Shown here one piece after another: positions 55,442 through 64,000 of a stretch of 64,000 bases of DNA; positions within the stretch are counted from its first letter, which is position 1; each line of letters starts with the position of its first letter. The DNA is from Lyophyllum atratum. Lineage: Eukaryota; Basidiomycota; Agaricomycetes; Agaricales; Lyophyllaceae. Location: NCBI GenBank assembly GCA_014905825.1, contig JACGCN010000032.1, positions 372,001-436,000 of the forward strand, in the 5' to 3' direction. The position numbers and the translations under genes are program-made. The notes beneath the pieces were generated by a model. That model had not been told where the DNA came from. It saw nothing but the letters and a program-made list of their open reading frames with translations, and ran no database searches.

Positions 55442-56907
55442 ATCTGCCCAATAACTTGCTCTTCCACAAACCAAAAAAGCCGGGGACCCAGCTCTCTAGT
55501 GTCAAATACTCAGAGGAGATGTCTTTGACCTCCTCGCTGCCTCTCAATGTCCTTATCCTGTTGTTTGATACGATAGCGGGGCACGTTCCCATACTGGACG
55601 TCATGGCCCTCTCACAGACTCACAGAATGCTGATGGACAAGCGCCCGGCCCACCTCTGTCAATCATTCGATGCACTGCTGACTTCGCGGATATCCAAGTG
55701 CAACGTCAGTGGCTTCCGCACTCTTCTCCTAAAAACCCGTGCGGCGATCTCGGGGTCGACTGCGCTCCATTTCGTTCTGCGCGAGAACCACTGGCAGCCG
55801 TATGACTTCGACATCTATGCGCCATTTGGCACGGGGTACGCTGTCGTCCACTGGCTGATGGCCCACGAAGCGTATCGCATCGTTTCCGATGGATCTAAAA
55901 GCTTCATACCCCACCCCCATACCATCTCTGTTCCCGCGGACAGAGATTGCGACTGGCTAACGGATCTTGCCTCTGCCCCAGCCTCCGATCGTAATTTACG
56001 GAAGGCAAAAAACCGCTATGGATCGACTGACTCCCACATCTACCGCGTTTATAAACTTTGCTCGACAAACAACACCTTCATTGACGTGATTGAGTCGTCA
56101 CAGCCGTCATTTCTTTCCCCAATCACGAAATTTCACTCCACGCTTGTCATGAACTACCTTACCCCCGAGTCTATTGTTGTCCTATACCCGAAGCTGACGT
56201 TCAAACGCAAAGGTATCCTCCAATATCGGGGGAAGGACACTCTAGAAGCATACGACCCTGAGGCTGAGCCGGCGGCTGACGTCGAAGGAGTGGGAAGGAA
56301 TCAGGACTATGTAACAAAGTACAAGTCCCGTGGATTCACCCTTTATTCTCGGCCTGCAGATCTGTCGCGATCATGTGGCGCAGCCTGCCCCGCCATGCCC
56401 AGGACCGTATCGAGAGATGCCGACGAATGGGCCCTTCACCTAAAAATAGGAGATCCCAGCTCCTCCTTCCGCACCGATGGCTCGGGATCTCGATATCCAC
56501 CAAATCCCATCACCCCAGCCGCGTCTCCGAGCATCTCGGGCACACAAACAGGCGAGGCATCGGGCAGCCAGCAATCCCGCTCCTCAGGATCCTGGGCGTC
56601 CTCGTACGTTACAGATCTTGCTACGGAATTCTCGGACCTGCAGATCGAGACCGACCATGAAACCGAGAACGGCCACGAAACGCGACGCGAAACTATGCCC
56701 GACGCCCGCGTTACAACAATGACGACGATAACAACCTCTCGCGGCTTGAATTGCACACGGCCTCCAGTACCCGAAACGCACTGGGCGTTTGAGGCCCCGC
56801 CTCTCATCAACGAAATAACGTCAAGGCTGCGTAGGCGTGCTCGCGGCGTATGCCGTAATCCTTATTGTCCAAGATCGCGCATGAGGGTATCAACCTTCAA
56901 TGCTTGA
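55375..56907 (+). CDS. F-box-like / nucleotidyltransferase-fold protein with transposon-derived N-terminus
   Basis: Intronless frame. It continues in frame from the duplicated transposon end, whose ATG at 55375 gives MSSGDEPRPRPRKSWLNFER before host sequence begins at about 55442. The next native ATG is 55519 (MSLTSSLPLNVLILLF). That part looks like an F-box (LPLNVLILLFDTIAGHVP, then MALSQTHRML). The core is a module common in mushroom genomes, ISGSTALHFVLRENHWQPYDFDIYAP in two pieces, with the G-S and D-x-D pattern of a nucleotidyltransferase fold, and then FIDVIESSQPSFL, FHSTLVMNYLTPESIVVLYPKLTF. The C-terminal 170 residues are Ser/Pro-rich and end in a basic stretch. Function unknown. Which start is used cannot be told from sequence. 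Confidence 0.8.
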   Translation: MSSGDEPRPRPRKSWLNFERGYHLPNNLLFHKPKKPGTQLSSVKYSEEMSLTSSLPLNVLILLFDTIAGHVPILDVMALSQTHRMLMDKRPAHLCQSFDALLTSRISKCNVSGFRTLLLKTRAAISGSTALHFVLRENHWQPYDFDIYAPFGTGYAVVHWLMAHEAYRIVSDGSKSFIPHPHTISVPADRDCDWLTDLASAPASDRNLRKAKNRYGSTDSHIYRVYKLCSTNNTFIDVIESSQPSFLSPITKFHSTLVMNYLTPESIVVLYPKLTFKRKGILQYRGKDTLEAYDPEAEPAADVEGVGRNQDYVTKYKSRGFTLYSRPADLSRSCGAACPAMPRTVSRDADEWALHLKIGDPSSSFRTDGSGSRYPPNPITPAASPSISGTQTGEASGSQQSRSSGSWASSYVTDLATEFSDLQIETDHETENGHETRRETMPDARVTTMTTITTSRGLNCTRPPVPETHWAFEAPPLINEITSRLRRRARGVCRNPYCPRSRMRVSTFNA

Positions 56908-58570
56908 AATTTTTTAGCCTTCCAAGGACGTTATCTTCGGTGCTGTCGTGAGTCATTTCGTCGTCTCTGCCAAAACAAAAAATTAGTATTGACTGCCCCT
57001 GAATATGTCCAGGCTTATATATATGTTTCCTCGATATCGATTGCTCTGAAGTTGCTGTTTCATCGTGCTATCTTTTTATACGTGAAGTTGTATCCATTCC
57101 CAAGGATTCTATAAACCCCTTATGACGGTGCTGCGAACCTGGCGATCGAATTTGAATAACGTTCGGTGGTTTCCACGCAATGTGGGTTCATTACCGTGGA
57201 TCCTGTTCTATCTCACAGCCCGCTGAGCGCCACATTTTGAAATGACGAAGTCGGTTACCATATCTTGCGCCTCGTGGGTGGCCCTTCCGACTCGAAACAA
57301 CTACCCATAGCAACGGATATGGAGGACATGATCTATTCATATGCGACTGTCAGGTACCGCAGCTCAGTTGCAGGAATTTAGAATTCGTGTTCCCTTATAA
57401 CACATCTCCAGCCTCATGTAGACTGCCTGCGAGGTCACCTTGGGTCGCGACCAAGAGAAACATGGCTGCAAGGCATCCTGTAAGATGATCCCCCAAAACG
57501 TGTATGGTGATAGTGCGGAGGCTGGTGTCGTTGCATCGAGTTCGCGGTCTAAATCTGTGCTCTGAATTTGTCTTGGATAGCTCACCACGTTGAAAACTTG
57601 AAGCTCTGCGAAGGCGATGAGAAGCGTGATATCCTGCATTTGAGGACCCCGTAGCCCCGGATATATCTGGGTTGTATCATGTTGCTAGGATGTGGGCATA
57701 CGTAACTCGAAGCTATAATATGATAGGAAAGCCCCAAAACAAAGCGTGCGCAGGGAGCTTTATGATTAGCGACACCTCGTGCAGATATATCACTCCAGTC
57801 TTCAAGATTCTAATTGGGGTCCACGGCGAGTCGAGAAATTCATCGATCCACCACCACGCCGGTTTCCATCTGCCCCAACCTTCTGGTGGTATTTGCGACG
57901 AGATGGATGGTGAAACCGTATCGTATGCTGACTCCAAGAAAGAAAGGAAAGTGCCGCACCAAAGAGGGTGATTCCAGTAGGGATCTACAGGGTCGGGTTG
58001 TTGACATCGACCGCGACTCCGTCGACCTAAATGTTTCGAACGTACGAGATTGGAGATTGAGCTTGTATTACAGGATAATGTGGAGATGTTTGGGGTTTTT
58101 CATCTCCCAGATGAGTCAAGTGCTGTCGAGCGCGATGACGACAAATAGATGCTTCCGACTCGGGGAAAGGGAAGTGTCAGAGGTGATTAGGTCGAGATCG
58201 TCGCAAAGCAGCTGCATCGTCGCGGAGAGCTTCAGCAATGGTATCGATCACATCCAGACCAGGGATCGGAGCAGAGAATACCATGGGTCTCGCCGTCTCG
58301 GAAGTTGGTTTGTGAACGGAGCTTTGGAGGGACAGACAAATGTAAGATTTCACAGCCGACGCAGGCCTATTCGGTTTAGGTGACGCATGTTTTTCAGCCC
58401 TTGCGCAGCCTCAAGGCGCGGTACGCCCCAAGCACTTAGGTCTCGAGGCGTGGTACGGGTTTTCCATCGACATGAATGTGTCAAACATGCTGTTGCTGGC
58501 ACCGAATGTGTCATGTACGGGTATACTGCTTGGAGTACTCCTAGTTCTATTGTGGCGGCTTTCACAACAT
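56908..58570. other. Region without a confident gene
   Basis: Minus-strand frames at 57937-57713 and 57639-57364 could be exons of a decayed membrane-type gene: they have hydrophobic and Trp-rich stretches such as WGRWKPAWWWIDEFL and LPAHALFWGFPII. They do not join into a family that I recognise, and no start or end can be fixed. The rest shows nothing. Confidence 0.3.
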
Positions 58571-58661
58571 GGGCTCTTGGCACAGGGGTAGCGCGCACGC
58601 TTCGCATCATTGCTCAATCGTTGCTTGCGTGAGGTCGTGGGTTCAATTCCCACAGTGTCCA
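58571..58661 (+). tRNA. tRNA-Ala (CGC) with 19-nt intron
   Basis: Complete fold: acceptor GGGCTCT/AGTGTCC (one mismatch at pair 5), discriminator A, D arm GCAC/GCGC, anticodon stem CACGC/GCGTG, and T arm GTGGG/CCCAC with loop TTCAATT. The loop starts TTCGCA, so the anticodon is CGC. A 19-nt intron follows position 37. Removing it leaves 72 nt. The third acceptor pair is G3:U70, the hallmark of alanine tRNAs in all domains, which supports the isotype. A run of five T residues follows directly as terminator. Confidence 0.9.
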
Positions 58662-59025
58662 CTTTTTCGCCCTTCAAACATCGACGATCTCTTTGATCCG
58701 AATCTCAAGATCTAACTGGTTACTGGGGTCTGGCTTTCTTCTATTATCTTTATGGTCACAGCGTCAAGGGTTCTCCTTAAAGTGGATACAACAACAATTA
58801 TATTACACGGTAAAGTCTAGTGAGTGCAGCCTATTGTCTTCAGGCTGGCAAAGCCTGCAAAGCCTACGTTATAGAGTCTTCTAGGTAAGTAGTACTAGGT
58901 TGGAATGAAGGCGAACGAATGAACAAAGAGCTAGTCCTACGACCATAAGTAGAATAAATAGAGCATAAACAGCGAGCAGTATTGTCAGGTGCGATGAAGA
59001 AACGAACAGACTGACGAAGATAGAA
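58662..59025. other. Intergenic region
   Basis: After the tRNA terminator no gene is seen until the 3' end of the minus-strand UbiA gene. Confidence 0.4.
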
Positions 59026-60450
59026 TTAAGCTTCGAAGAACCCTATCGAGAGAAGGTAATCGACCATTAAACCGCCCCAGACAATCCATCCCAATTGTCC
59101 ATTGCGGTTGAAGTTTTCTGCAGGGTAGGACATCAGTTATGTCGTTGCCAGTAGTATGATGAAAACTCACCCCAACAACTCGAGGGAACCTCGAGGTCGA
59201 CGGTCATGAACTGCCACACAAGATGGGCGGCAGTTCCACCTACGGATATAGCGAAGTACGGTAGGCCTTGACCATTGAGATACCCGGCACCTCCGAGCAT
59301 CGCGGCGAAACCGAAGGCACATAAAATAAGAAGAGGGCGTATCCACGATCCAAAGAGGATAGCGGTGGATCGAACACCCATTTTTACATCGTCTTTGATG
59401 TCTTGGCAAGCATAGATCGTGTCTACAAAGATATGTTAGGCAGAGTTCAATATAAAGAGGTCAATCAGCGTACCATAAAGCATAGTCCAACTGAAAGGAA
59501 ACTTCAGAACGGGTCTAGACGCTGAATATTGAACAAACTCACCACCAACAGCCGGCCATCGCCACAGAGAGCAAAGGAATATCTAGCCCGCCGGTAAGAG
59601 CAACCCAGGCAGTGACGAAGCCAAAGTTCATCGCGAAGCCGAGCCATGCCTGCGGCCAGTGGGTGCAGCGTTTCAAGAGCGGGTAGATCGCGAATCTACA
59701 AAGAATGATCATAAGCAAAGAAACTTTCATGTTGTTGGTCGATCATCAAAGGCTTACAATGGAAGCAGCTGGAATAAGGCAACCCATAAGCTATAGAGGT
59801 ACCGATCAGCAGGCGTGGTGTATTTGATCGATCAAATACGCACGCAAGACCCTCTACCGTCGCATAGAAGAAAACAACGCCAAGGGCGTATTGAACAAAG
59901 AGGTAGATAGTGGCTGCGAGAACAGAAACACGGCCACTCGCTAGTGGTCGGTTTTTCGTCCGTTCTGGGAGAATGTATTGAGCATGTATGAAGGTCGAGG
60001 GTAGATTTATAAAGTACTTACCCACCCCGGCATCCATCTTTCGGTCGAAGATATCGTTGACAGTACACGCTGAGCTACGCAGAAGGAAAGCGCCAACAAA
60101 ACACTTGAGAAGGTTAACCCCATATTGTCCGAAAGGAAGAGCAACGGTGTATGCGGCCATCGTAAGACCCCATGCTAATGAAGAGCGTCAACAACGATCA
60201 TATATCGTAGGATGGTTATGTATTCACCGAAGGGCCAGAACATGAGGATGGTCCCTGTAGGCTGTGGAAATTCAGCAACATGACAGGTGCAGATAGACAC
60301 CAGTCGAATATGCACCTTCTCGAGCCGAATTAACTCGAGATATGGGCGAGCATTCTCAGACACTAGCCCCAGAGGAAACTTGAGCGCAGGCTTGGTAGGT
60401 GCCTTGTGAGCGATCAAGAGCGTGGTTTCGTTGTTGCAGCTGCGGCCCAT
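59026..60450 (-). CDS. UbiA-family prenyltransferase
   Basis: Polytopic membrane enzyme that transfers a prenyl chain to an aromatic or similar acceptor. It is either a COQ2-like (ubiquinone) enzyme or one for a meroterpenoid. The start at 60450 (MGRSCNNETTLL) is followed by RPYLELIRLEKPTGTILMFW. The first Mg-diphosphate motif is NDIFDRKMDAGV, spliced to ERTKNRPLASG. The second is YDTIYACQDIKDDVKMG. Hydrophobic helices follow throughout (LLILCAFGFAAMLGGAGYL and others). The protein ends WIVWGGLMVDYLLSIGFFEA. The short N-terminus has no clear mitochondrial presequence, which argues a little for a specialised rather than ubiquinone role. About eight small exons. A strong TATA box lies upstream. 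Confidence 0.9.
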
Positions 60451-60530
60451 GATCGTCACGAGAAGAAAGTGGGTAAGGTGGATTCACTGGGGAGCGGAGA
60501 TGATGAAGAAACAGCTTCATGACGCTGGCC

Positions 60531-60540
60531 CTTTTATATC
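60531..60540 (-). promoter_or_regulatory. TATA box of the UbiA gene
   Basis: On the minus strand gatataaaag lies about 80-90 bp before the start codon. It is the clearest TATA box in the window. Confidence 0.5.
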
Positions 60541-62802
60541 CCGAGGTGTGTTATGCGTACAGTAGTGGCCTGTGACCGATGCACGGAACGGGACCATTAA
60601 ACGACGTCCTGCAAGTGGCGAGGGAGGCGTTTCAATCGGCGTGCCTGATGGGATCAGTGGGATTCATGAATATAATCCTGGAAAACTGAGCGTGGCGGGG
60701 CGGCTGGAAGCCGCGTGGTTGAAACCGACACAGGCTAAGACTTGGCAGGCATCCCGAAGATTGGTGTCGTCCGTTTCATGGCTGGGACTATGTTCTCACG
60801 AGTCTATTGCATAAAATCTGCCGCCGGACGCTCGCAGGACCGTCATATACATGCCTTTCTACCTTCTCAAAGTGGACTTCGACCGACTGGTCTTTGCCTC
60901 TAAACTGAATCACAGAAGTCGAGTGAGATCTTGCTGGAAGGAGAAATGGTGCTGCTTGGGTAACTTTGTGGTTATTGTTAGAATCTGGATCGCGGCCTAA
61001 GGCATCTGCCAGTGAACAAAACTCCTCAGGTTCAGAACGGAATGGGTTCTCGCATGCGCGAGAGGAGAAGTGCGAGGGCATCGGGAGCGTTGAACACGTC
61101 CGATTGAGTTCAGCCATATGAAGCGTGGAACCATTGAATATAGGATTGGCTTCACCATCGATGGAGCTGGGAGATGTCGCAGATAAGAGGCCTATGTGTA
61201 GTGATTGAGCCTTCCGTATTCCTAGGATCAGGATTGCGACGTCTACCCCGGTGGTCTCGGCCAAGATCCAAGTGTTCTAGTTCAATGTTGACTGGAAGCA
61301 TTTTGGAGTATGGTGATGGCAAGTACGACTCGGACGTTCGGAACTCAGATTTTGACCCGCCGGCTGTTACCGTGACATACCCAATGCAGATTTATAACTT
61401 TCCAACCTGCCTCCGACATTCGAAGCTCTTGCTACATGACTTTGTAAACTAGGCTGCCATTGGACTAAACGGTACGACTTATTTTGTCCTCAATATATAA
61501 CGCTTGGTGGATCCCACATGTTGATCACGACTCGGAGAAATTCATGTTGGCATCGGACCCTTTCCGCGACGTCGCTTATCGAGTATATGGCTCCGTCAAA
61601 GTTATTGTTTCGAGTCTTTATTCAAATATGAGCACCATCGACGCAGGGGATGGAGTAGTAGTTGCAATCTAACTAGTGCATCAGGTGAGTACCTGTCAGG
61701 TTCGCGCGTAAAGCTTATCCTCTTGAGCCAAATCTGTTTCACCGCTTCTAAGGCGAATTTAGAGGACTCACAACCTGCCCCGCCACAAAGTACACACTGC
61801 CAAGGGTTGTCCGTCTGTGAGACTGTCTTACTGTATACGTCGGAAACCAGTGATATTGACTGTCGGGACCGTCTTTTTCAACCGCCGGCGTGGTCACGGT
61901 GGGAGATTGAAGGTCCTCACCGCCGGGTGGAATGCAGAGGAGCTCATTCCCACCCCTGCATGTTCTTTTGTTTTACGGACGTCGGTATGTGGCTGTATCT
62001 TGGTTTATCGTCCTCTGACTTTCTACATTGGCTGGTCAATTGGAACGGGCATGACTTTTGAATCAAGATCTTTTCTCTGACGGATATCTGGGATGGTTCA
62101 CTCACGATGCTCGCTTTCGAGTGACGTGAGTAGGCCAAGTGTATGGTCAACTAGATCGAAATGCAGATTTTCGGGAGTGATGTGAGTTCGACTGCGATAT
62201 CTTTTTGTTCTCGGGCACATACCCGGACAGGGTGGGGCCACGGCGATATATTTTGGGCTGCTCAAGCTCGACGACAATAATATCCACGGTCTTCGGATTC
62301 GTCTGTCAATCTGAATCGGTAGCTAGATTCCTCAGGACCTGAAATCCCAATGATCCCCATCGTGCGGACAATGGCGTCGTCTAGATCTGGGACAGTTTTG
62401 GCAAGTATAAGGTGTTGCAGTGCCAAAGCGCTACAACGCCTTACACCCCAAATTACCTCTCATCAGTTGTTCATTCTCCAACGTGTCCCCACTATGGTTT
62501 GCATCCGCGGACATAGCTCATGCAAAGGCGACGAAGTGCAGGCACCAGCCCTCTGCAATCGGAACTGACTCGCCTGCCATTGTGGCGCTTCTGGTCTGGT
62601 CAATCTCAACCCCGACTCTGACAGCGTCGCAACTTACAGTGTCACGGTGGTTTCTCGTGCGGGGGCTTTGAGGTTAGTGTCTACCCTTTCTCAGTATGTA
62701 GTTAGGGAGGCTTAACGAGGTTGTCACGGGAGAAGTTGAATGGGTATGGCTATATCAAGGTACATCTAGTGATACAAAGCCTGAACCCGTGAGTCTATTT
62801 AT
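60541..62802. other. 2.2-kb region without a recognised gene
   Basis: Frames of 60-158 codons occur on both strands (for example minus 61264-60788 and plus 61723-62061), but they overlap, change frame and show no domain. It may hold a strongly decayed gene. I cannot name it. Confidence 0.35.
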
Positions 62803-64000
62803 TTACACCTCCTCCTTACGCACTGAGCCTATGGAGGATTGGAGATTAGTTTGATAGTCATATACCCTAGGCGAGCCAGGAGGGGTTCCGAAGTCAGCGC
62901 CTTTGGGGTCAGTGGAGTGTTCGCTGGAGTCTTCGATCTGTGTTGTGATCTTGACTGCCATTGGTCGCATGGCGTGGCTGATATGGCGGTTCCTTGAATT
63001 AGTCGTCGACACCTGTTGAGATGTGCTGTTGACCGAGCGATGCGCGCGGGCAACGATCATACAGAAGATTATGCCCTGAAAGAAGGATCAGAGGCAGGCC
63101 TTCGGAGCACTTGTAGTAAAATACTAACGATGACTGGTCCGTTCTGTTAGGGGAGGGATCCAGTCAGATCAATCCATCATATTGCCCTAAGATGGGTGGT
63201 ACTCACTATCGCCACCACTGCGAACTGAACATTCGAGTTGCCTACGTATGTGCCCAGGGCAAGAGTGATGCAGATGCTGGATATTCCTTAGTCGGGCTGC
63301 ATGTAGAGATACTTTAAACTGACGTACCCGTATAATACGGCACTTTCCACTAGAATTTCGATGATTTTCTAATGGCGTCGTCAAAATGAAAGTTGATGAT
63401 CTGTTGTCGAGGGTACTCACATTCACACCTGACCCGAGGTCTACAGACGCCCTTCCAAACTGTTTGTTGGAGCGGAAGATCCGGAAAGCAATCAGACCTG
63501 GCAATGGAAGTTCAGGTCATCGAAGCATTGCGGTAGCTGCCGACATGATTTACCAGTAGAGTACAAGTTGCAACTAAGTGAGGGACGGTGAGCAGGATAC
63601 CAACAGTAAGGTGGTAACTACTCACAGGAATGTCAGTACGAAGCAGGATGTGATCCAGGCACCAGCTGCCTGGAACAGCGGTGTTGTTGCTTGGGAGAAC
63701 AAATATGTAACCATGCCTCCGGTTACTAAAATCGGTAGGTGAGATTTCGAAAACGCATTGCCATAGAATGAGACATACTTGAGAGCGCGACGCACATAAT
63801 GACAGGTGGGATGATGATAAAATAATTCCGCGACCACACGATGTAAAGACGGTATATCTGCAACCAGCGGACGGTAAGTATAGAGCTCGTGAAGAGCGAC
63901 GAAAAGGTACTTCGCCAACGTACCATGAAACCATCCCCAACAAGCGTTGTGAGCACGTAGAACCCTGACGTTAAGACGTTCTTGACATCGGGCAGGTTGA
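62803..64000 (-). CDS. Basidiomycete seven-helix membrane protein (DUF6534-like), 5' end outside
   Basis: The gene runs off the right edge, so its start and first helices are missing. Exons read, in order from the edge, FYVLTTLVGDGFM, then IYRLYIVWSRNYFIIIPPV, VTGGMVTYLFSQATTPLFQ, VPHLVATCTLL, GLIAFRIFRSNKQF, ILVESAVLYG, LALGTYVGNSNVQFAVVAI and GIIFCMIVARAHRSVNST. The last is a cytosolic Ser/Thr-rich tail ending at 62803. The order and the phrases YRLYIVW, ESAVLY and IIFCMI.AR are typical of the large mushroom family with a DUF6534-type C-terminal part. Members are plasma-membrane proteins of unknown function, sometimes compared to receptors. The intron-rich structure and intact frame suggest a working gene. 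Confidence 0.8.

Noticed and set aside
17721..60450. A single biosynthetic gene cluster of dioxygenases, P450 and UbiA
   Set aside because: The genes are up to 40 kb apart, separated by unrelated housekeeping-type genes, and no backbone synthase, transporter or pathway regulator was seen.

Overview
The window is nuclear DNA of a filamentous basidiomycete, most likely a wood- or litter-decaying agaricomycete. Genes are split by many short introns (about 45-65 nt, GT-AG, with two GC-AG cases). The gene families are typical of that group: an AA9 lytic polysaccharide monooxygenase, a GH5 endoglycoceramidase-like enzyme, CAP10-type GT90, AIG1-type small GTPases, basidiomycete F-box proteins, a seven-helix membrane protein and a PIF/Harbinger-like DNA transposon. 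Two intron-containing tRNA genes (Tyr-GTA and Ala-CGC) are readable.

Layout. 0.6-1.5 kb: small membrane-anchored protein. 1.5-5.4 kb: a decayed block on the minus strand made of an alginate-lyase-fold pseudogene joined inside an intron to a GT90 pseudogene, plus an F-box stub. This block is an inverted relative of 40.2-45.1 kb, where the alginate-lyase-like and F-box genes are long and the GT90 is reduced to a scrap. 5.6-7.9 kb: tandem GTPases. 8.5-10.7 kb: N-terminal-C2 (EEIG1/EHBP1-type) protein. 11.7-13.5 kb: degenerate repeat family next to tRNA-Tyr. 15.1-16.9 kb: truncated and complete AA9. 17.7-22.9 kb: three head-to-tail 2OG-Fe(II) dioxygenases. 23.2-31 kb (minus): Tag1-like membrane protein, S10 carboxypeptidase and type-B carboxylesterase. 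31.9-35 kb: GH5. 35.1-37.2 kb: WD40 gene with a truncated tandem copy and a duplicated leader. 37.9-39.3 kb: conserved protein of unknown function. 45.4-47.6 kb: cytochrome P450. 48-51.9 kb: FHA/AT-hook nuclear protein. 52.06-55.12 kb: two-gene Harbinger-like element with 60-bp inverted repeats and a duplicated right end that runs into a nucleotidyltransferase-like gene. 59-60.5 kb: UbiA prenyltransferase. 62.8-64 kb: seven-helix membrane protein cut by the window edge.

There is no operon logic here. The main theme is local duplication and decay: GTPases, AA9, dioxygenases, WD40, and the alginate lyase/GT90/F-box block. The enzymes point to polysaccharide and lipid breakdown plus some specialised metabolism (three dioxygenases, a P450 and a UbiA), but they are too scattered to call a biosynthetic cluster. 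The most unusual structures are the transposon end that supplies an in-frame start to its neighbour, a terminal-repeat hairpin kept by a compensatory base change, the intron-to-intron chimera, and the conserved GC-AG intron of the AA9 pair. All splice models were read by eye and have not been tested against transcripts.
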